The notes below the pieces were generated by a model. It had not been told where the DNA came from. It did not search any database and saw only the letters and a program-made list of their open reading frames with translations. Below are positions 35,401-45,360 of a stretch of 64,000 nucleotides of DNA, in pieces; position 1 is the first letter of the stretch; each line of letters opens with the position of its first letter. Both the position numbers and the translations under genes were made by a program. The stretch lies in the NCBI RefSeq assembly GCF_030272615.1, contig NC_081411.1, positions 187,619,449-187,683,448 of the forward strand. Direction: 5' to 3'. This DNA is from Cryptomeria japonica (taxonomy: Eukaryota > Streptophyta > Pinopsida > Cupressales > Cupressaceae).

Positions 35401-35470
35401 TTGGTGTCCTAAGGTGTCATATGGTGTCCTAAAGGTTCATGAGACACCATATGACCCTTTAGGAGACCAT
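32401..35470. repeat. Palindromic minisatellite, units in both orientations
   Basis: The basic word GGTGTCCTAAGGGGTCATA and its reverse complement alternate dozens of times with variant spacers ('acgacccataa', 'ctaacgacac'). Adjacent inverted units form hairpins. The clearest has a 22-base perfect stem (32660-32681 with 32690-32711) and an 8-base loop. Larger blocks of about 0.95 kb are repeated (32880-33790 resembles 33790-34700), and 32700-32900 recurs at 34720-34920. Open frames such as 34755-34946 (repeating 'TPYDPLGHH') are read-through of the repeat, not proteins. Confidence 0.95.
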
Positions 35471-35850
35471 ATTCTCTCCCACATTATGTATTTTCCTCAT
35501 TTACCCTCGATCACCTCTCTCCTCCTATGGGTTTATAGATACTTCACTCTCTTCCTCTACCCACCCCTTAATTACTCTCCATGTCTCTCTTCGCCTCTGT
35601 CCCCATCTCTATTCTCTCTTTGTTGATACTTTCCCCTCTCCCCCTCTCCTCCTACCCTCTAATAATCTCAAACTCTCCCTCTCATTCTCTCTTCACCCCA
35701 ATCACCCCCTCCCTCTTTCTCTTCACCTTCCACCTAATTACCTATAGCTCTCTCTCTCACACTCTCTCTTCCCCCCCATTAATCTCTCCTTCATACCTCT
35801 CTCCCCCTCTCCTTTTTTTGATACTTCCCTATGCCTCTCCTTATCCCCTC
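35471..35850 (+). repeat. Second pyrimidine-rich tract
   Basis: Degenerate 'cctctcccctctcc' sequence on the plus strand directly after the minisatellite. It is richer in C than the left tract. Confidence 0.8.
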
Positions 35851-36110
35851 TGAATTTTGTTGCTAGAGATGAGAAGGAAATGCAGAGAGACTAGTCTAGA
35901 TCTTAGGGAAGAGAGAGTGACATAGAGGAGGAAATTATGAAGAGGTGGAAATATAAGCACCTTGTAGAGCTTGAGAGATTTAATGAGGTATGCATTTATA
36001 GTTAGAGATATAGGTCTAGAGAGAGAGGGAGGAAGAAACAAATAGGTGGAGTGATAGGTTTAGGAGAAAGAGGTGGAGAAAGGAACAAACATAGATAACA
36101 TGGTTTATCA
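35851..36110 (+). repeat. Purine-rich tract
   Basis: The plus strand is purine-rich ('agagagggaggaagaaac'). It is the inverted counterpart of a pyrimidine tract and marks the switch to the right arm. Confidence 0.7.
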
Positions 36111-36400
36111 AAATTTATCGAACTCAATAAAATTCATAAATTTTCTATTATTAATTAATTACTTATTTAGTTTATTTTGAGATGATTGTTACAAAAATTC
36201 ATGCAATAGGGAAATCATATGAAAAAGTCATGAGTTTTTTATGTTTTAAAAATTAAGGATGAATTTAAATTAATTATAATTATTTTTTAAAACAAATAAT
36301 TGAAAATATACCTATGTCATATCATAGAGCTCTTAATTACCTTTCCAATGCCTGTAAAAAATCAAAATTTTGATATAAAACACAAAAGTTATCCCAATTT
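36111..36400 (-). repeat. Right inverted arm, inner part
   Basis: The reverse complement resembles 31030-31250, including 'taattataat', 'aattacctttccaatgc' and 'gttatccca'. LINE-C interrupts it at 36401 and the arm continues at 42573. Confidence 0.65.
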
Positions 36401-36639
36401 TTTTGAAAAAGGGGGTAAAAACTTTATTGAAAATCAGACACAAGAATTACAAAGAGACCCAAGGCCCCAATGCCCTACAAAAGAACCACAAGCCCAACCC
36501 AATATTAACCAATCCCATACCCATCCAAGTCCTCAGCCAGAATCTTCTGCAGGTCTTGACAATAATCCGGGGAAAGATGATCCCACCCTTCAACTTTTTA
36601 GTCACTACCATGTTCTGAGGCCCACTTGGCCAAACAATC

Positions 36640-37203
36640 TGCTGCTCTATTCCACTCATGAGGAATATGGATGAAAGACACCTGCTCCATAGCTGAGCTA
36701 ATATGAAGAATCTAACGAACAATCTCAGCCAACTACCAATGCACCCCACTCACCTTCTGCTCTGTCAACAAGTTCACCACAATTTGTGAATCCGATTGAC
36801 AGATAAACTTTCTACAACCCAACTCCCAGGCACACTCCAAGGCATAGAGAATAGCAAAGCCCTCCATAAAATTATTACAATGCCACCCTTTATGAACTGA
36901 AAATAAGAGGAACACCTTCCCCATACAATTCTTACCCACACCACCAATCCCAGCATGGCCTGGGTTACCCCTAGAGGAGCCATCGGTATTAATTTTGATA
37001 ATCTCATCTTGAGGAGGGATCCATCTTCGGATCCTTTGAACCTTCAAAGAACATCTACCTCTCCTAACACAAGCATAGGCAAGGGACAATTGTTGCAGCC
37101 CCAACCTGCTCACAATATTCGCCTCGTATTTATTTAGAGGAAAATGCACCTCACATTTAGCTTCCATCGTCTCCCTAATCATAACTATGATTCTATTCCA
37201 CAC
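36640..37203 (-). pseudogene. LINE-C RNase H domain
   Basis: On the minus strand, 'IKINTDGSSRGNPGHAGIGG' carries the first Asp, 'NNFMEGFAILYALECAWELG' the Glu, and 'CQSDSQIVVNLL' the next Asp, all in the open frame 36733-37203. After a stop near 36732, 'HIPHEWNRAADCLAKWASEH' supplies the last acidic position near 36655. All four catalytic positions are therefore present in sequence, though not in one frame. It would remove RNA from cDNA hybrids. Confidence 0.8.
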
Positions 37204-38400
37204 CCACTAAACCATCAGTCTGACCTCATGAAAGATCCTCTTGTTCGTCTTGAGTCAGATCTGCCATAAAATGAAGATGGGCCCAATGTACCAGATAGTT
37301 TGGAGGAAGGAGGAGAGGATAGGAGGTCTGCCCAAGCTGCTCCAAAACTCCACTAGTGAATCCACGTGAACACAAGGATGCTTCCACACCCCCCACCAAT
37401 AGTGTCATATAAGCATAGAGAAGGGGAATCTGAAAAATAGGTGTGAGGAGTCTTCTTCCCCATTACAACACAAGGCACAAATGGAAGGCCCCAAAAATCC
37501 TTGCTTGCGGATATTGTCCCAGGTTAGGTATCTATTCAAGGCCAAAATCCAGGAGAAGAAATTACACTTTGGCCAAGAAAGAGTATTCCACACCTATTTC
37601 CACCAAGGCACCTCTCTTCCCTCAAGTCTCTAGTTCAATAGTACCCAATATCCATTGGAAATAATAAAGATGCCCTTAGGATTCGGGAGCCAAGCAAGTC
37701 CATCCCTACCCTTGAGAGAACTATAGTGTATATTCACCAAAATGTCATAAAAATTTGCACACTCTTCCTCCATCCCAGCAACCAACCACTCATTAGGGGC
37801 CTCCCACCGCTCCATCTCTAGCCACCCACACCTATACATAGCCTTGAAGTCACTCACTCTAGACCACCCCACCTCCAAAAACCTCTGGCAGAGAGTCCCA
37901 AGGTTGGGAAACTGATCCAGGATGGGGGACCATCCCAAGAGTCATTCTAGAATAGGACCTCTTCCCCCCTCCTGCAAATCCAAAAGAGACCTTCCTTAAT
38001 AAGGGAGGCCCCTTTCTTAAGAGTACTCCAAATTGTTGAACCTTTACCCTCAAGCGGATATCTTGGAATTTCCTCCATCGAGATCCTATGCATATATTTA
38101 TAGGTCAAAATCCTAGCCTAGCCATGATCCTACTCAACACACCACCTCCAGTACAATTTAGCTGCCAGAGCCTCCCCAAATAAGATAGACTGCCTTAGAC
38201 CAAGCCCCCCCTGACTGCTTCAGGCTACACACCAACTCCCAATTGACAAGACTCCATTTGGAGGAAGAGAGGCTACCTGCCCATAAGAATTCCCTAGCCA
38301 GAGAGTTCAATCCCTTCAAGAACCACTTAGGAGCCACTTGAAGCATACATAAAAATGTCGGAAGAGCCTGAACCACCGATTGAATCAGTTGAACCCTCCG
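37204..38400 (-). pseudogene. LINE-C ORF2 connection and zinc-binding region
   Basis: Minus-strand frames carry 'LNSLAREFLWAGSLSSSKWS' (38158-38376), 'LAWLPNPKGIFIISNGYW' (37630-37938) and the zf-RVT module 'WPKCNFFSWILALNRYLTWD' with 'CALC' and 'HLFF' (37405-37593). The last zinc Cys is Arg or Phe. Several frameshifts and stops break it. The region links RT to RNase H in this family. Confidence 0.75.
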
Positions 38401-39780
38401 AGCAAAGGATAATCATATATTAGTCTAGTGATCAACCTTCATGAAAAATTTATCCAAGATGCCTTGCCAGGATTCCTTAGGAGGGTTACTAGGAGAAATA
38501 GGAATACCCTAATAAGTCAAGGGCAAGGAGCCAACTTGGAATCTCAGGATAAGAGAAATCATCCTTTGAATAGGACCTGGAGTGTTCAAAAAGAGGATAG
38601 AAGATTTATCCTTATTAATCATTTGGCCCGAAGCTGCAAGATAAATATCCAAAACCTTTCTCAGATTAGTGGCCTCTCTGATCTGAGCAAGACCCATCAA
38701 GGTCATGTCATCAACAAACTAAAAGTGAGACTGCGGTTGCAAGTCATTACCCTAGCTCCATCCCTGAATAAATCCTCGACCCATATTATGTTTAATCAAC
38801 ATCCCTAGGCCCTCAGCCAAAAGAATGAATAGGTATGGCGATAGGGGGTCCCCTTGGCGAAGACCCCTAGATGCACCAAACAACTTAGCATGGTCGCCAT
38901 TGATTAGTACTGAGAAAGATGTAGACATCACACAACTCAGTACCCATTGGATCCATTTGTCAGCAAAGCCAAATGCCCTAAGAATCTTCTGAAGGAAGGA
39001 CCAACGAACTCTATTGTAAGCCTTAGCCATATCCAACTTAATGAACATATCTTTTTCTTTGGAATTTTCCATAGAGTGAATAGTCTCCGTAGCTATGACC
39101 ACCCCATCCAAGATTTGGCGCCCTTCCACAAACCCACTTTGTTCCTCAGAGATAACATCCCCCAAACACTTTTTCAACCTATCCACTATCAAATTAGATA
39201 TAATCTTGTAAATCAAATTGCAGAGAGAGATGGGTTAGAATTGGCCTAACCAGTCAGCCCCATCACACTTGGGGATGAGTGCGATGAAAGTTGCATTCAA
39301 TTCCCGAAGCATCTTCTTATTCCTCTGGGACTCCTGAACTACTTCCCATAAGTCCAATTTGATAATATCCTAGAACTCTTGAAAGAATTCAACTGGGAAC
39401 CCATCTGGACTAGGGGCCTTTCCCTTTCTCATGTGAAAAACAATCCTCTCAAGTTCCTCCAATGAAATGGGACCCATAAGCTACTTATTTATCTCCCTAG
39501 TAACTAAAGAAGGGATGCAATCAAGAACTTGATTCTCCTCCACTGGTTCCCCCTGAGCCTCCTCCCTGAAGAGGGTCCAAAAATAAAGTAAAGATTCCCT
39601 AGAAATCTTCTGTAATGATAAGAGTTTCTCACCTCTATCATTAACCAGAACTGGAATGGCATTTCCATGTCTTCTAGCTTTCACCGAGTTGAAGAAGAAA
39701 GTCGTGTTCTTATTACCCTCTTGCAACCAATCAATACGAGCTCTTTGTTTCTAGAATATTTCCTCCCTAAGCTCCCATTC
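38401..39780 (-). pseudogene. LINE-C reverse transcriptase
   Basis: The minus strand opens in 'EGNKNTTFFFNSVKARRHGN' (39481-39726). A block then reads 'MIYKIISNLIVDRL', 'SEEQSGFVEGRQILDGV', 'MFIKLDMAKAYNRVRW' and 'SRGLRQGDPLSPYLFILLAEG' (38752-39216). The catalytic box 'FVDD' at 38707-38718 is intact but follows a TAG. 'LRFQVGSLPLTY' ends the palm near 38510. Stops lie between these blocks at about 39217 and 39480. It would perform target-primed reverse transcription. Confidence 0.85.
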
Positions 39781-40786
39781 CTCTAGAGCCTTGACAGCCC
39801 TGTCTTACTCCCTAAGCAAGGCTTCAGACAAACCATTCTCTCTGATGTCACTAGTGATTACATTTAACACAATCTGAGAAGCTTTCTTAGCATGGAAAAT
39901 ATTCCAAAACCCTAACGTTTCCACTTTTTAAGCTGAAACTTAACAAATTGTAATTGCTTGGAAAAAGTATACATAGCAGTGTTGAAGGCCGGCCTCCCTT
40001 GTCTCCACCAATCTACAATAAGAGTTTTCAAAGCAGGATCCCAAAGCCACATAAGTTGGAATTTGAAAGAAGGAGAGTGAGCGACCCGAGTAGAAGAAGA
40101 AACCAACTTGATGGGCCAGTGATCGGATCCTCTCCAATAAAGAATCTCCGAGCTAGTAGACCACTCCCCACCAATCCAAAAACTAGAAACTAGAAAATGA
40201 TCCAACCTTTCTGCAATCCAATACTCCCCTATCCTCCTATTGTTCCAGGTGAACAAACCATTAACAAGATTAATGTCAACAAGATGAAACGAAGCTATAA
40301 TATCTCTAAAAAGGAGAGATGAAGGTTCTAACCGCATAACACCCCCCTTGTTCTTACTCAACTCAAGGATGGCATTGAAATTGCCCGCCATAATCCAAGG
40401 ATGTAAAGAGGCCAGCCTCCACATATCTGAGATATGGGCCCATAAATTTTGCTTACCCTGAAGATTAGTGGGGGCATAGATGTTAGTAACCAAGATATAT
40501 TCCCTAGTCTCAAGACTAGAGACAACCCCAGATAACGAAGATCTGGAGGCCACCCACTAGTTAGGACGAATCCTTAGAGGGTTCCTCACGAGGAGCCCAC
40601 AACACCAATACACTGACACTAGCTTCTCCCCCAAATCTTTGGCACCAGATCCATCATACTTTGCACAAAATGTTTTGTCTCCTGTAGAAAAAGGATATTA
40701 GGAGCATGCCTCCTTATCAACTCCTGAACAACTTTTTGTCTAGGGCCACTGTTCAAGCCCCTCACATTCCATGATAAAAAAATCAT
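39781..40786 (-). pseudogene. LINE-C ORF2 endonuclease
   Basis: The minus-strand ATG at 40786 opens 'MIFLSWNVRGLNSGPRQK', followed by 'LFLQETKHF'. A frameshift near 40560 moves coding to the 213-codon open frame 39912-40553. That frame holds 'VTNIYAPTNLQGKQNLW', 'MAGNFNAILEL' (family GDFNA; Asp is Asn), 'FTWNNRR', 'AERLDHFLVS' and 'GSDHWPIKL' with the catalytic Asp-His. It would nick target DNA. The start is chosen because the SWNVRG motif follows it directly and ORF1 ends just upstream. Confidence 0.85.
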
Positions 40787-40789
40787 TTA

Positions 40790-42471
40790 GGGGGATTGGA
40801 AAAGTGTGAATCTAGAGTCTTTACTGACCCAGACTCAACCAAATTCTCTCCCATCAATTTGATCTTCTCTAAGTCCTTTTTTCTTCTAGACTTAGAACTC
40901 TTCTCCGATGATCCTTTCTTAATGTCCTTCTAGTGGAGACCCAAGTGTACACCCATCTTGTTACTTTTGGCCCCAGTAGGTTCCATTTTTTGAGTAGAAG
41001 GAGAAACCTCCCCCCCAACCAACTCCACTACATCACTAGGTATGGATCCCAACTGGGCTACATCTGGCTGATCCATCTCCATTTGTTGGCTACCCACAAT
41101 TTGCAAAGCCTGGGTCGAGTCCCTAATTACATTATCATCTGCCAACCCTGGAGCACCCTAATCCAAAGGAGTTAGCCCAGGGTTTACCTCCTGCCGAGTG
41201 AGGTCATCTACAGCTTCAAACTTGTTGAAAGTATCCTCCTCTTGTCTCACCTGTAAGGGCCTCTTTTGTCCCTGATTCATGTTCTTTGTCTTAACTGGGA
41301 CAAAACCATCAGTACCCACAGCTTCCCCAGTCATGGCAGCTTTTCCTTTATCAACCCCATCTATGTTATGGGTTGGCTGTTGAGATTGTTGCACCATCAG
41401 TTTATACCTAGGGAACTTGCGCTACAAGTGACCCTACTCATGACATAGGCGACACCGGAAAGGTAAAGTCTCATAATCCAATTGTTGAACCCAGGAATAA
41501 GAACTCGCACACATATCAATAGCATCTGGCAAAGGCTTACTAAGATCAATCTCAACACAGATGCGAGCAAAGGTCATTACCCTTCTCCCCAGGGTTTGTG
41601 AGGATGCTCTAACTAGCCTCCCAAGCACTAAAGTGAGCATCTGAAGCACATCCTCCCGACAGCATTCCACTAGAAGTCGCGGTAAGCGGACCCACACTGG
41701 GACCCTATTCGGGAGTTCCTTTGAAGGGTTGAACCCTGCATGCCAGGGTTTGATAAACAATCCCACTTGGTTGTAAAAATACAACCCTCCTTCAAAATCC
41801 CTACTCTGATCCTCCATGCAATTGAAAGTAACCATGAAATAGTTGTTTGCCAGTAACATGATCTCCATCTCCCTAACTAGAGCCCAAGTTCTTTGAGCCC
41901 AGTTTTCCAAAAACTGCAGAGAGACCCTCGTCCCCAAAAACTTGTAGTATAACAAATGTTTGGAAAAGTAATCAACATCTTCTACTATCATCTCTAGAGG
42001 AATACTCACCCTAGGTCTCTCGTTGCACTTCTCCAGGCAGCCATTAATCTTTGAAATCCGTGAACCCCCGACATTTCTAGCCCCAGACTTTGAGGCATAA
42101 AGGTTATTATTATAGGTCTTTAAATTATGGGATGGGGGTTTCAAACCCCCCATAGCCCGAAGCTCCATATCATGAGGCACCTTCAAGGCCTTGCCACCAG
42201 ATCTATGCATCTCACCGCTCGGAGAGCCCACCCTCCGAACGGAGCTAGCCAAAGACTCCGAACCCTGCATGTAGCAAACACCCTCACCCCACTGCAAAAC
42301 TTGAGCCTCGCCCAACCCTACCTCACACACATACTGCAGATCTCCAGGGACCCCGAGCCCCTGCCCCCCGTAGCACCTACCTCCCCCCGCAGCCACCACA
42401 CCACCTTCCCTCGCAGCCCTGACGCCAACCCTTCCCACAGTAGCACCCCCATCCATAGCCTCCACCCACAC
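40790..42471 (-). pseudogene. LINE-C ORF1 (DUF4283 RNA-binding protein), few stops
   Basis: The first 345 codons are open (41434-42471): a Gly/Val-rich N-terminus, then the RNA-binding core 'NNYFMVTFNCMEDQ', 'GLFIKPWHAGFNPSKELP' and 'VPVWVRLPRLLVECC', then 'VMTFARICVEIDLSKPLPDA' and 'QQLDYETLPFRCRLCHE'. Two stops sit inside the zinc knuckle, at the positions between Cys-Cys-His. The same frame continues to about 40930 with stops at 41158 and 40930, ending in a Lys-rich tail. The protein would coat LINE RNA. A CpG-rich, GC-rich 5' end lies at 42200-42572. Confidence 0.85.
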
Positions 42472-42572
42472 ATCACTGCACCAACTAATAGGCCCACCTA
42501 TATGCTAGGGTTGCGATGCCCTAGCATGCGCTCGGCTCCCATCGCACGCAACACCACCATCTTCCCTTGAAT

Positions 42573-43521
42573 GTTATGCCCAATTTACTAAAATATATTT
42601 TTTTATTTTTTCAAATCGGATATCCAATTTCAAAAAAATAAATTTTTCCCTCCATATTTTGGTTCGGGTTTGCTTTAGGATTTGGCTTGGAAGTGACAAG
42701 CCTAGAAAGTCAACTGAAAAAATGTGTTTTTCAGTATTCCTTGATTTTCCAGACTTTACACTGGTGGCTGACGACTTTTTTTATAGCCAAAATTGATAAA
42801 ACAAAAAAGGGTTTTTTAAGGATGTTCTCAGCTTTCCAACAATATAAGGCTTGTCTTATTTTGACTTTAATAAATAATAATTATTTATTTTCTAATTGAA
42901 TTTTGAAAAAAGTCTTGATTGATAGACTGATTGAAAAATACTCATAACTTTCAAACCGGATAACATTTTTTAAATTTGAAGTATGCGTCACATCCTATGC
43001 TTTATCTACTATAGGGAAAAATTTAAAAAAATTGAATTTCATAAGGTTTTGACCAAGTTAAGGTGATCAGATGTAGGAGTTTCTGAATTTCTGAAAAGTT
43101 GTATTTATAGTAAAAAATTCATAAATAATTATTTACTTTATAAAAAAATATTAAAAAAATATGTGTCACATCCAGACATGAATCTAATACTTATATTATA
43201 AATCTTATAAAAAAATATTATGATTTGATTGTGATTAGGGTGGTCAGACATACACCTACTTCTTATCTTTTTCCTAAAATTTTTGTACCACTGCATTGAA
43301 ATTTGAAATTTTCATCAAATAGGTTTTTTTCTTTCAAAAAACAACTAGTAGCTTAGAAACTAGATTCAATTTTCTATAGATTCTCTTCTTGCATATTTTA
43401 AAAATAATGTTCATAACTTATTCAATTTTTCATGTCAAGTTGCATAACTTTGATTTTTTGAAATTTCATTGCCACTTAAGGGCTTGTTTTGGCACACCAT
43501 GATCCTACACATACCCTATAG
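42573..43521 (-). repeat. Right inverted arm, outer part
   Basis: Starts with the second copy of the LINE-C target site, then 'aaatcggatatccaattt' (inverted match to the left arm near 31020) and AT-rich non-coding sequence. It ends with the outer inverted terminus at 43521. It is longer than the matching part of the left arm, so the arms are unequal. Confidence 0.6.
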
Positions 43522-44129
43522 GGGATCAACTTGAGATACAAGAATGTGAGCACAATTTGGATAGGGATTTAATGCTATGTTTAAATTTGATTAAATAATC
43601 CATGAGCTAGGATCAAAATAGGGATGCCACATCTCCAAATGACAACTCAAAAATTGTCTAGTTGGTGGGAAAAGCTCTAGGAAAAGTTGAACCAACTTTG
43701 AACATGATGGGAAAAGTCAACTTTGGACCCCTGGTCATATTCAATATGAGATAAACTACAAATACCCTAGAAAAAGTTGAACAAGAATTCATGACCCCAA
43801 TCAAGGACATCCATGTTTCTCCAACAAAAGGTCAAGATGAACACTTCAAATGGTGAGGAAATTAACATGATGGAGACTGCAAATCCAAATGATGAGTCCT
43901 TAGACTGGATGGTTTTTGGAGATGAAGATGAATTTGATTTGAATGTGGAAGAGGACATTTTAGATAAAAAGATCTATTAGTCAATCACAGACTTCGATGG
44001 AAAAATTTAAAATTGGAGAAAAGAGATCTCATGGAAAGAAATCTAACAAAGTCAAATTGGAATTAGTTGGTTGTGCTTGGGGAGAGAGAGAAATTAGTTC
44101 CAGGAAGGGATTTCCCTTCTTAAGGAGCC
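43522..44129 (+). pseudogene. LINE-B piece 3a: C-terminal ORF1
   Basis: Directly after the composite element a mostly open frame runs 'DQLEIQECEHNLDRDLMLCL' and on to 'MTPIKDIHVSPTKGQDEHF'. A shifted frame then reads 'ETANPNDESLDWMVFGDEDE' and a Lys-rich tail. ORF1 length summed over the three pieces (343, 876 and 608 bases) is about 1.83 kb, against about 1.79 kb from the LINE-C 5' end to its ORF2 start. That supports continuity. The protein itself is not well conserved here. Confidence 0.5.
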
Positions 44130-45360
44130 ATGAAGATCTTTTAATGGAATTCCAAGAGATGCAATGTCCCTAATAAATTATGATTGACCAAGTGGTGTGT
44201 TGATAAATCACATGTAGATGTCATATTGCTCCAAGAAAAAAAACTAAATGAAACAAAGGCAGGTTCAGTTTTGCATAGTTGGAAAAGATGAGATGGATGT
44301 TTTGTTGTAGCACAAGGGGCCTTAGGTGGCCTTGGTATAATGTGGAATATGCAAAAAATTTAGTTAGATGAGATTTTGCATAATAAGCATGGACAAGTGG
44401 TCTGATTACAAGCTGAGTATTTACAAAAGGAAGTATTTATTATCAATGTGTATGGTCCTACAAGAAGGTCCCAAAAGAAGGAAACTTGGGTACAATTTAT
44501 ATAAATTATAAATAGTCTGGGTAAGGCCACATGTGGTGATCTTGGGTGGGGGCTTCAATGCCACCCTGATAAAGGCAAATAAGAAAGGCACTAAAGATGT
44601 ATTAAGTGTTATCCAAAATGATTTTCAACAAAGACCTATTGGAAATTCCTACTAAGAATGACTCATTTAATTGGACAAATAGGAGAGCGGGTTTTATGAA
44701 TATAGCGAAGAAGCTAGACAAGTATTTTGTGGTAAGAGATTGGGAAAATGAAGATTTTGTTTTTGAGGTTGTCATCCTTCCTTGCACGGGATCAAACCAT
44801 TACTCCATTTCACTCATTTTGCAAAAGGACAAAGTTCCTATAAAATGTCCTTTTAAGTTTGAAAAAACATGGTTGCAAGAAGGGGAGCTCAGTAACCTCA
44901 TATATCAGTGGTGGAACAATGCGCCTTTTGTTGAAGGAAAAAAGGCCCACAAGTTTATCAAAAAAGTGCAATATATAATGACCAAATTGAAAGAATGGAA
45001 CAATCTTCATTTTAAAAATAGTTTTGTTGTTAAAAAGGAGATCCAACAAAATCTTGAAGCATTACACAATCAAGTTAGATTCCATGCTATGTCATAATTG
45101 GATTATGTTGAAGAGAAGAAGTTGAGTAGTGATTACTTGAAAATCTCGACTTGGGAGGAGATTTTTCTAAGGAAAAAATCTAGGGAATACTGGCTCAAAG
45201 AAGGGGACAAAATTACCAAAAATTTTCACAACCTAGTCAAGGCAAAGAGAAATTTTAATAGGATTACAGAGATAAATAGTTTTGAAGGGATTTTTTTAGA
45301 CACTAGAGAGGATATTAATAAGGAAGCGATAAGGTTCTTCAAATTTCTTCTATAGGTTGG
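44130..45360 (+). pseudogene. LINE-B ORF2 endonuclease
   Basis: The ATG at 44130 opens 'MKIF', then a stop where the family has Ser, then 'WNSKRCNVPNKL' (family SWNSRGxxxPxKR). 'VDVILLQEKKLNETK' follows, then 'VFIINVYGPTRRSQKKETW', 'LGGGFNATL' (family GGDFNA, Asp replaced by Gly), 'FNWTNRRAGF', 'AKKLDKYFV' and 'GSNHYSISL' (family GSDHYPI). Frames 44606-45097 and 45098-45355 are open and carry the linker 'REYWLKEGDKITKNFHNL'. The domain would nick host DNA; key acidic residues are lost. Confidence 0.75.

Larger units (their letters stand above)
36401..42572 (-). mobile_element. LINE-C, near full-length L1-type LINE (minus) with target duplication
   Basis: Flanked by GTTATCCCAATTT (36388-36400) and GTTATGCCCAATTT (42573-42586), a target duplication with one indel. 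The 3' end (left side) reads on the minus strand '...caataaagtttttaccccc' followed by A-rich sequence. The order 5' UTR, ORF1, ORF2 endonuclease, RT, zinc region and RNase H is complete over about 6.2 kb. Its 5' quarter is markedly more GC-rich than the neighbourhood. It inserted into the right arm of the composite element and is the youngest-looking LINE here. Stops and frameshifts still inactivate it. Confidence 0.9.
30759..43521. mobile_element. Composite inverted-repeat element with palindromic minisatellite core
   Basis: The two ends are inverted copies: CTATAGCGTATGTG at 30759 versus, read from the right end 43521 on the minus strand, CTATAGGGTATGTG. Matching 'GATCATGG', 'GCCAAAA' and 'AGTGGCAATG' blocks follow on both sides. 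Further in, 31000-31200 is the reverse complement of 36290-36400 joined to 42573-42650, with the 'aattacctttccaatgc' and 'gttatgccca' blocks in order. Between the arms are pyrimidine-rich tracts and about 3 kb of minisatellite. No transposase was found. Without the nested LINE-C it is about 6.6 kb. The class (foldback-like or Mutator-like) is undecided, and no clear target duplication was seen. Confidence 0.6.

Noticed and set aside
32401-35470. CRISPR array or telomere-like repeat
   Set aside because: Units are palindromic and contiguous with degenerate spacers, lack uniform unique spacers and cas genes, and are not telomere (TTTAGGG) repeats.
34755-35626. Open frames with repeating 'TPYDPLGHH' in the minisatellite
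   Set aside because: They are a direct reading of the tandem repeat; open frames appear and vanish with unit variants, and there is no start context or conservation.
36300-38808. Plus-strand open frames of 100-126 codons (36300, 38428)
   Set aside because: They lie opposite LINE-C RT and RNase H coding on the minus strand and have no family features.
42127-42570. Plus-strand 147-codon Pro/His-rich frame
   Set aside because: Antisense of the GC-rich LINE-C ORF1 start; the minus-strand frame carries the recognisable domain.
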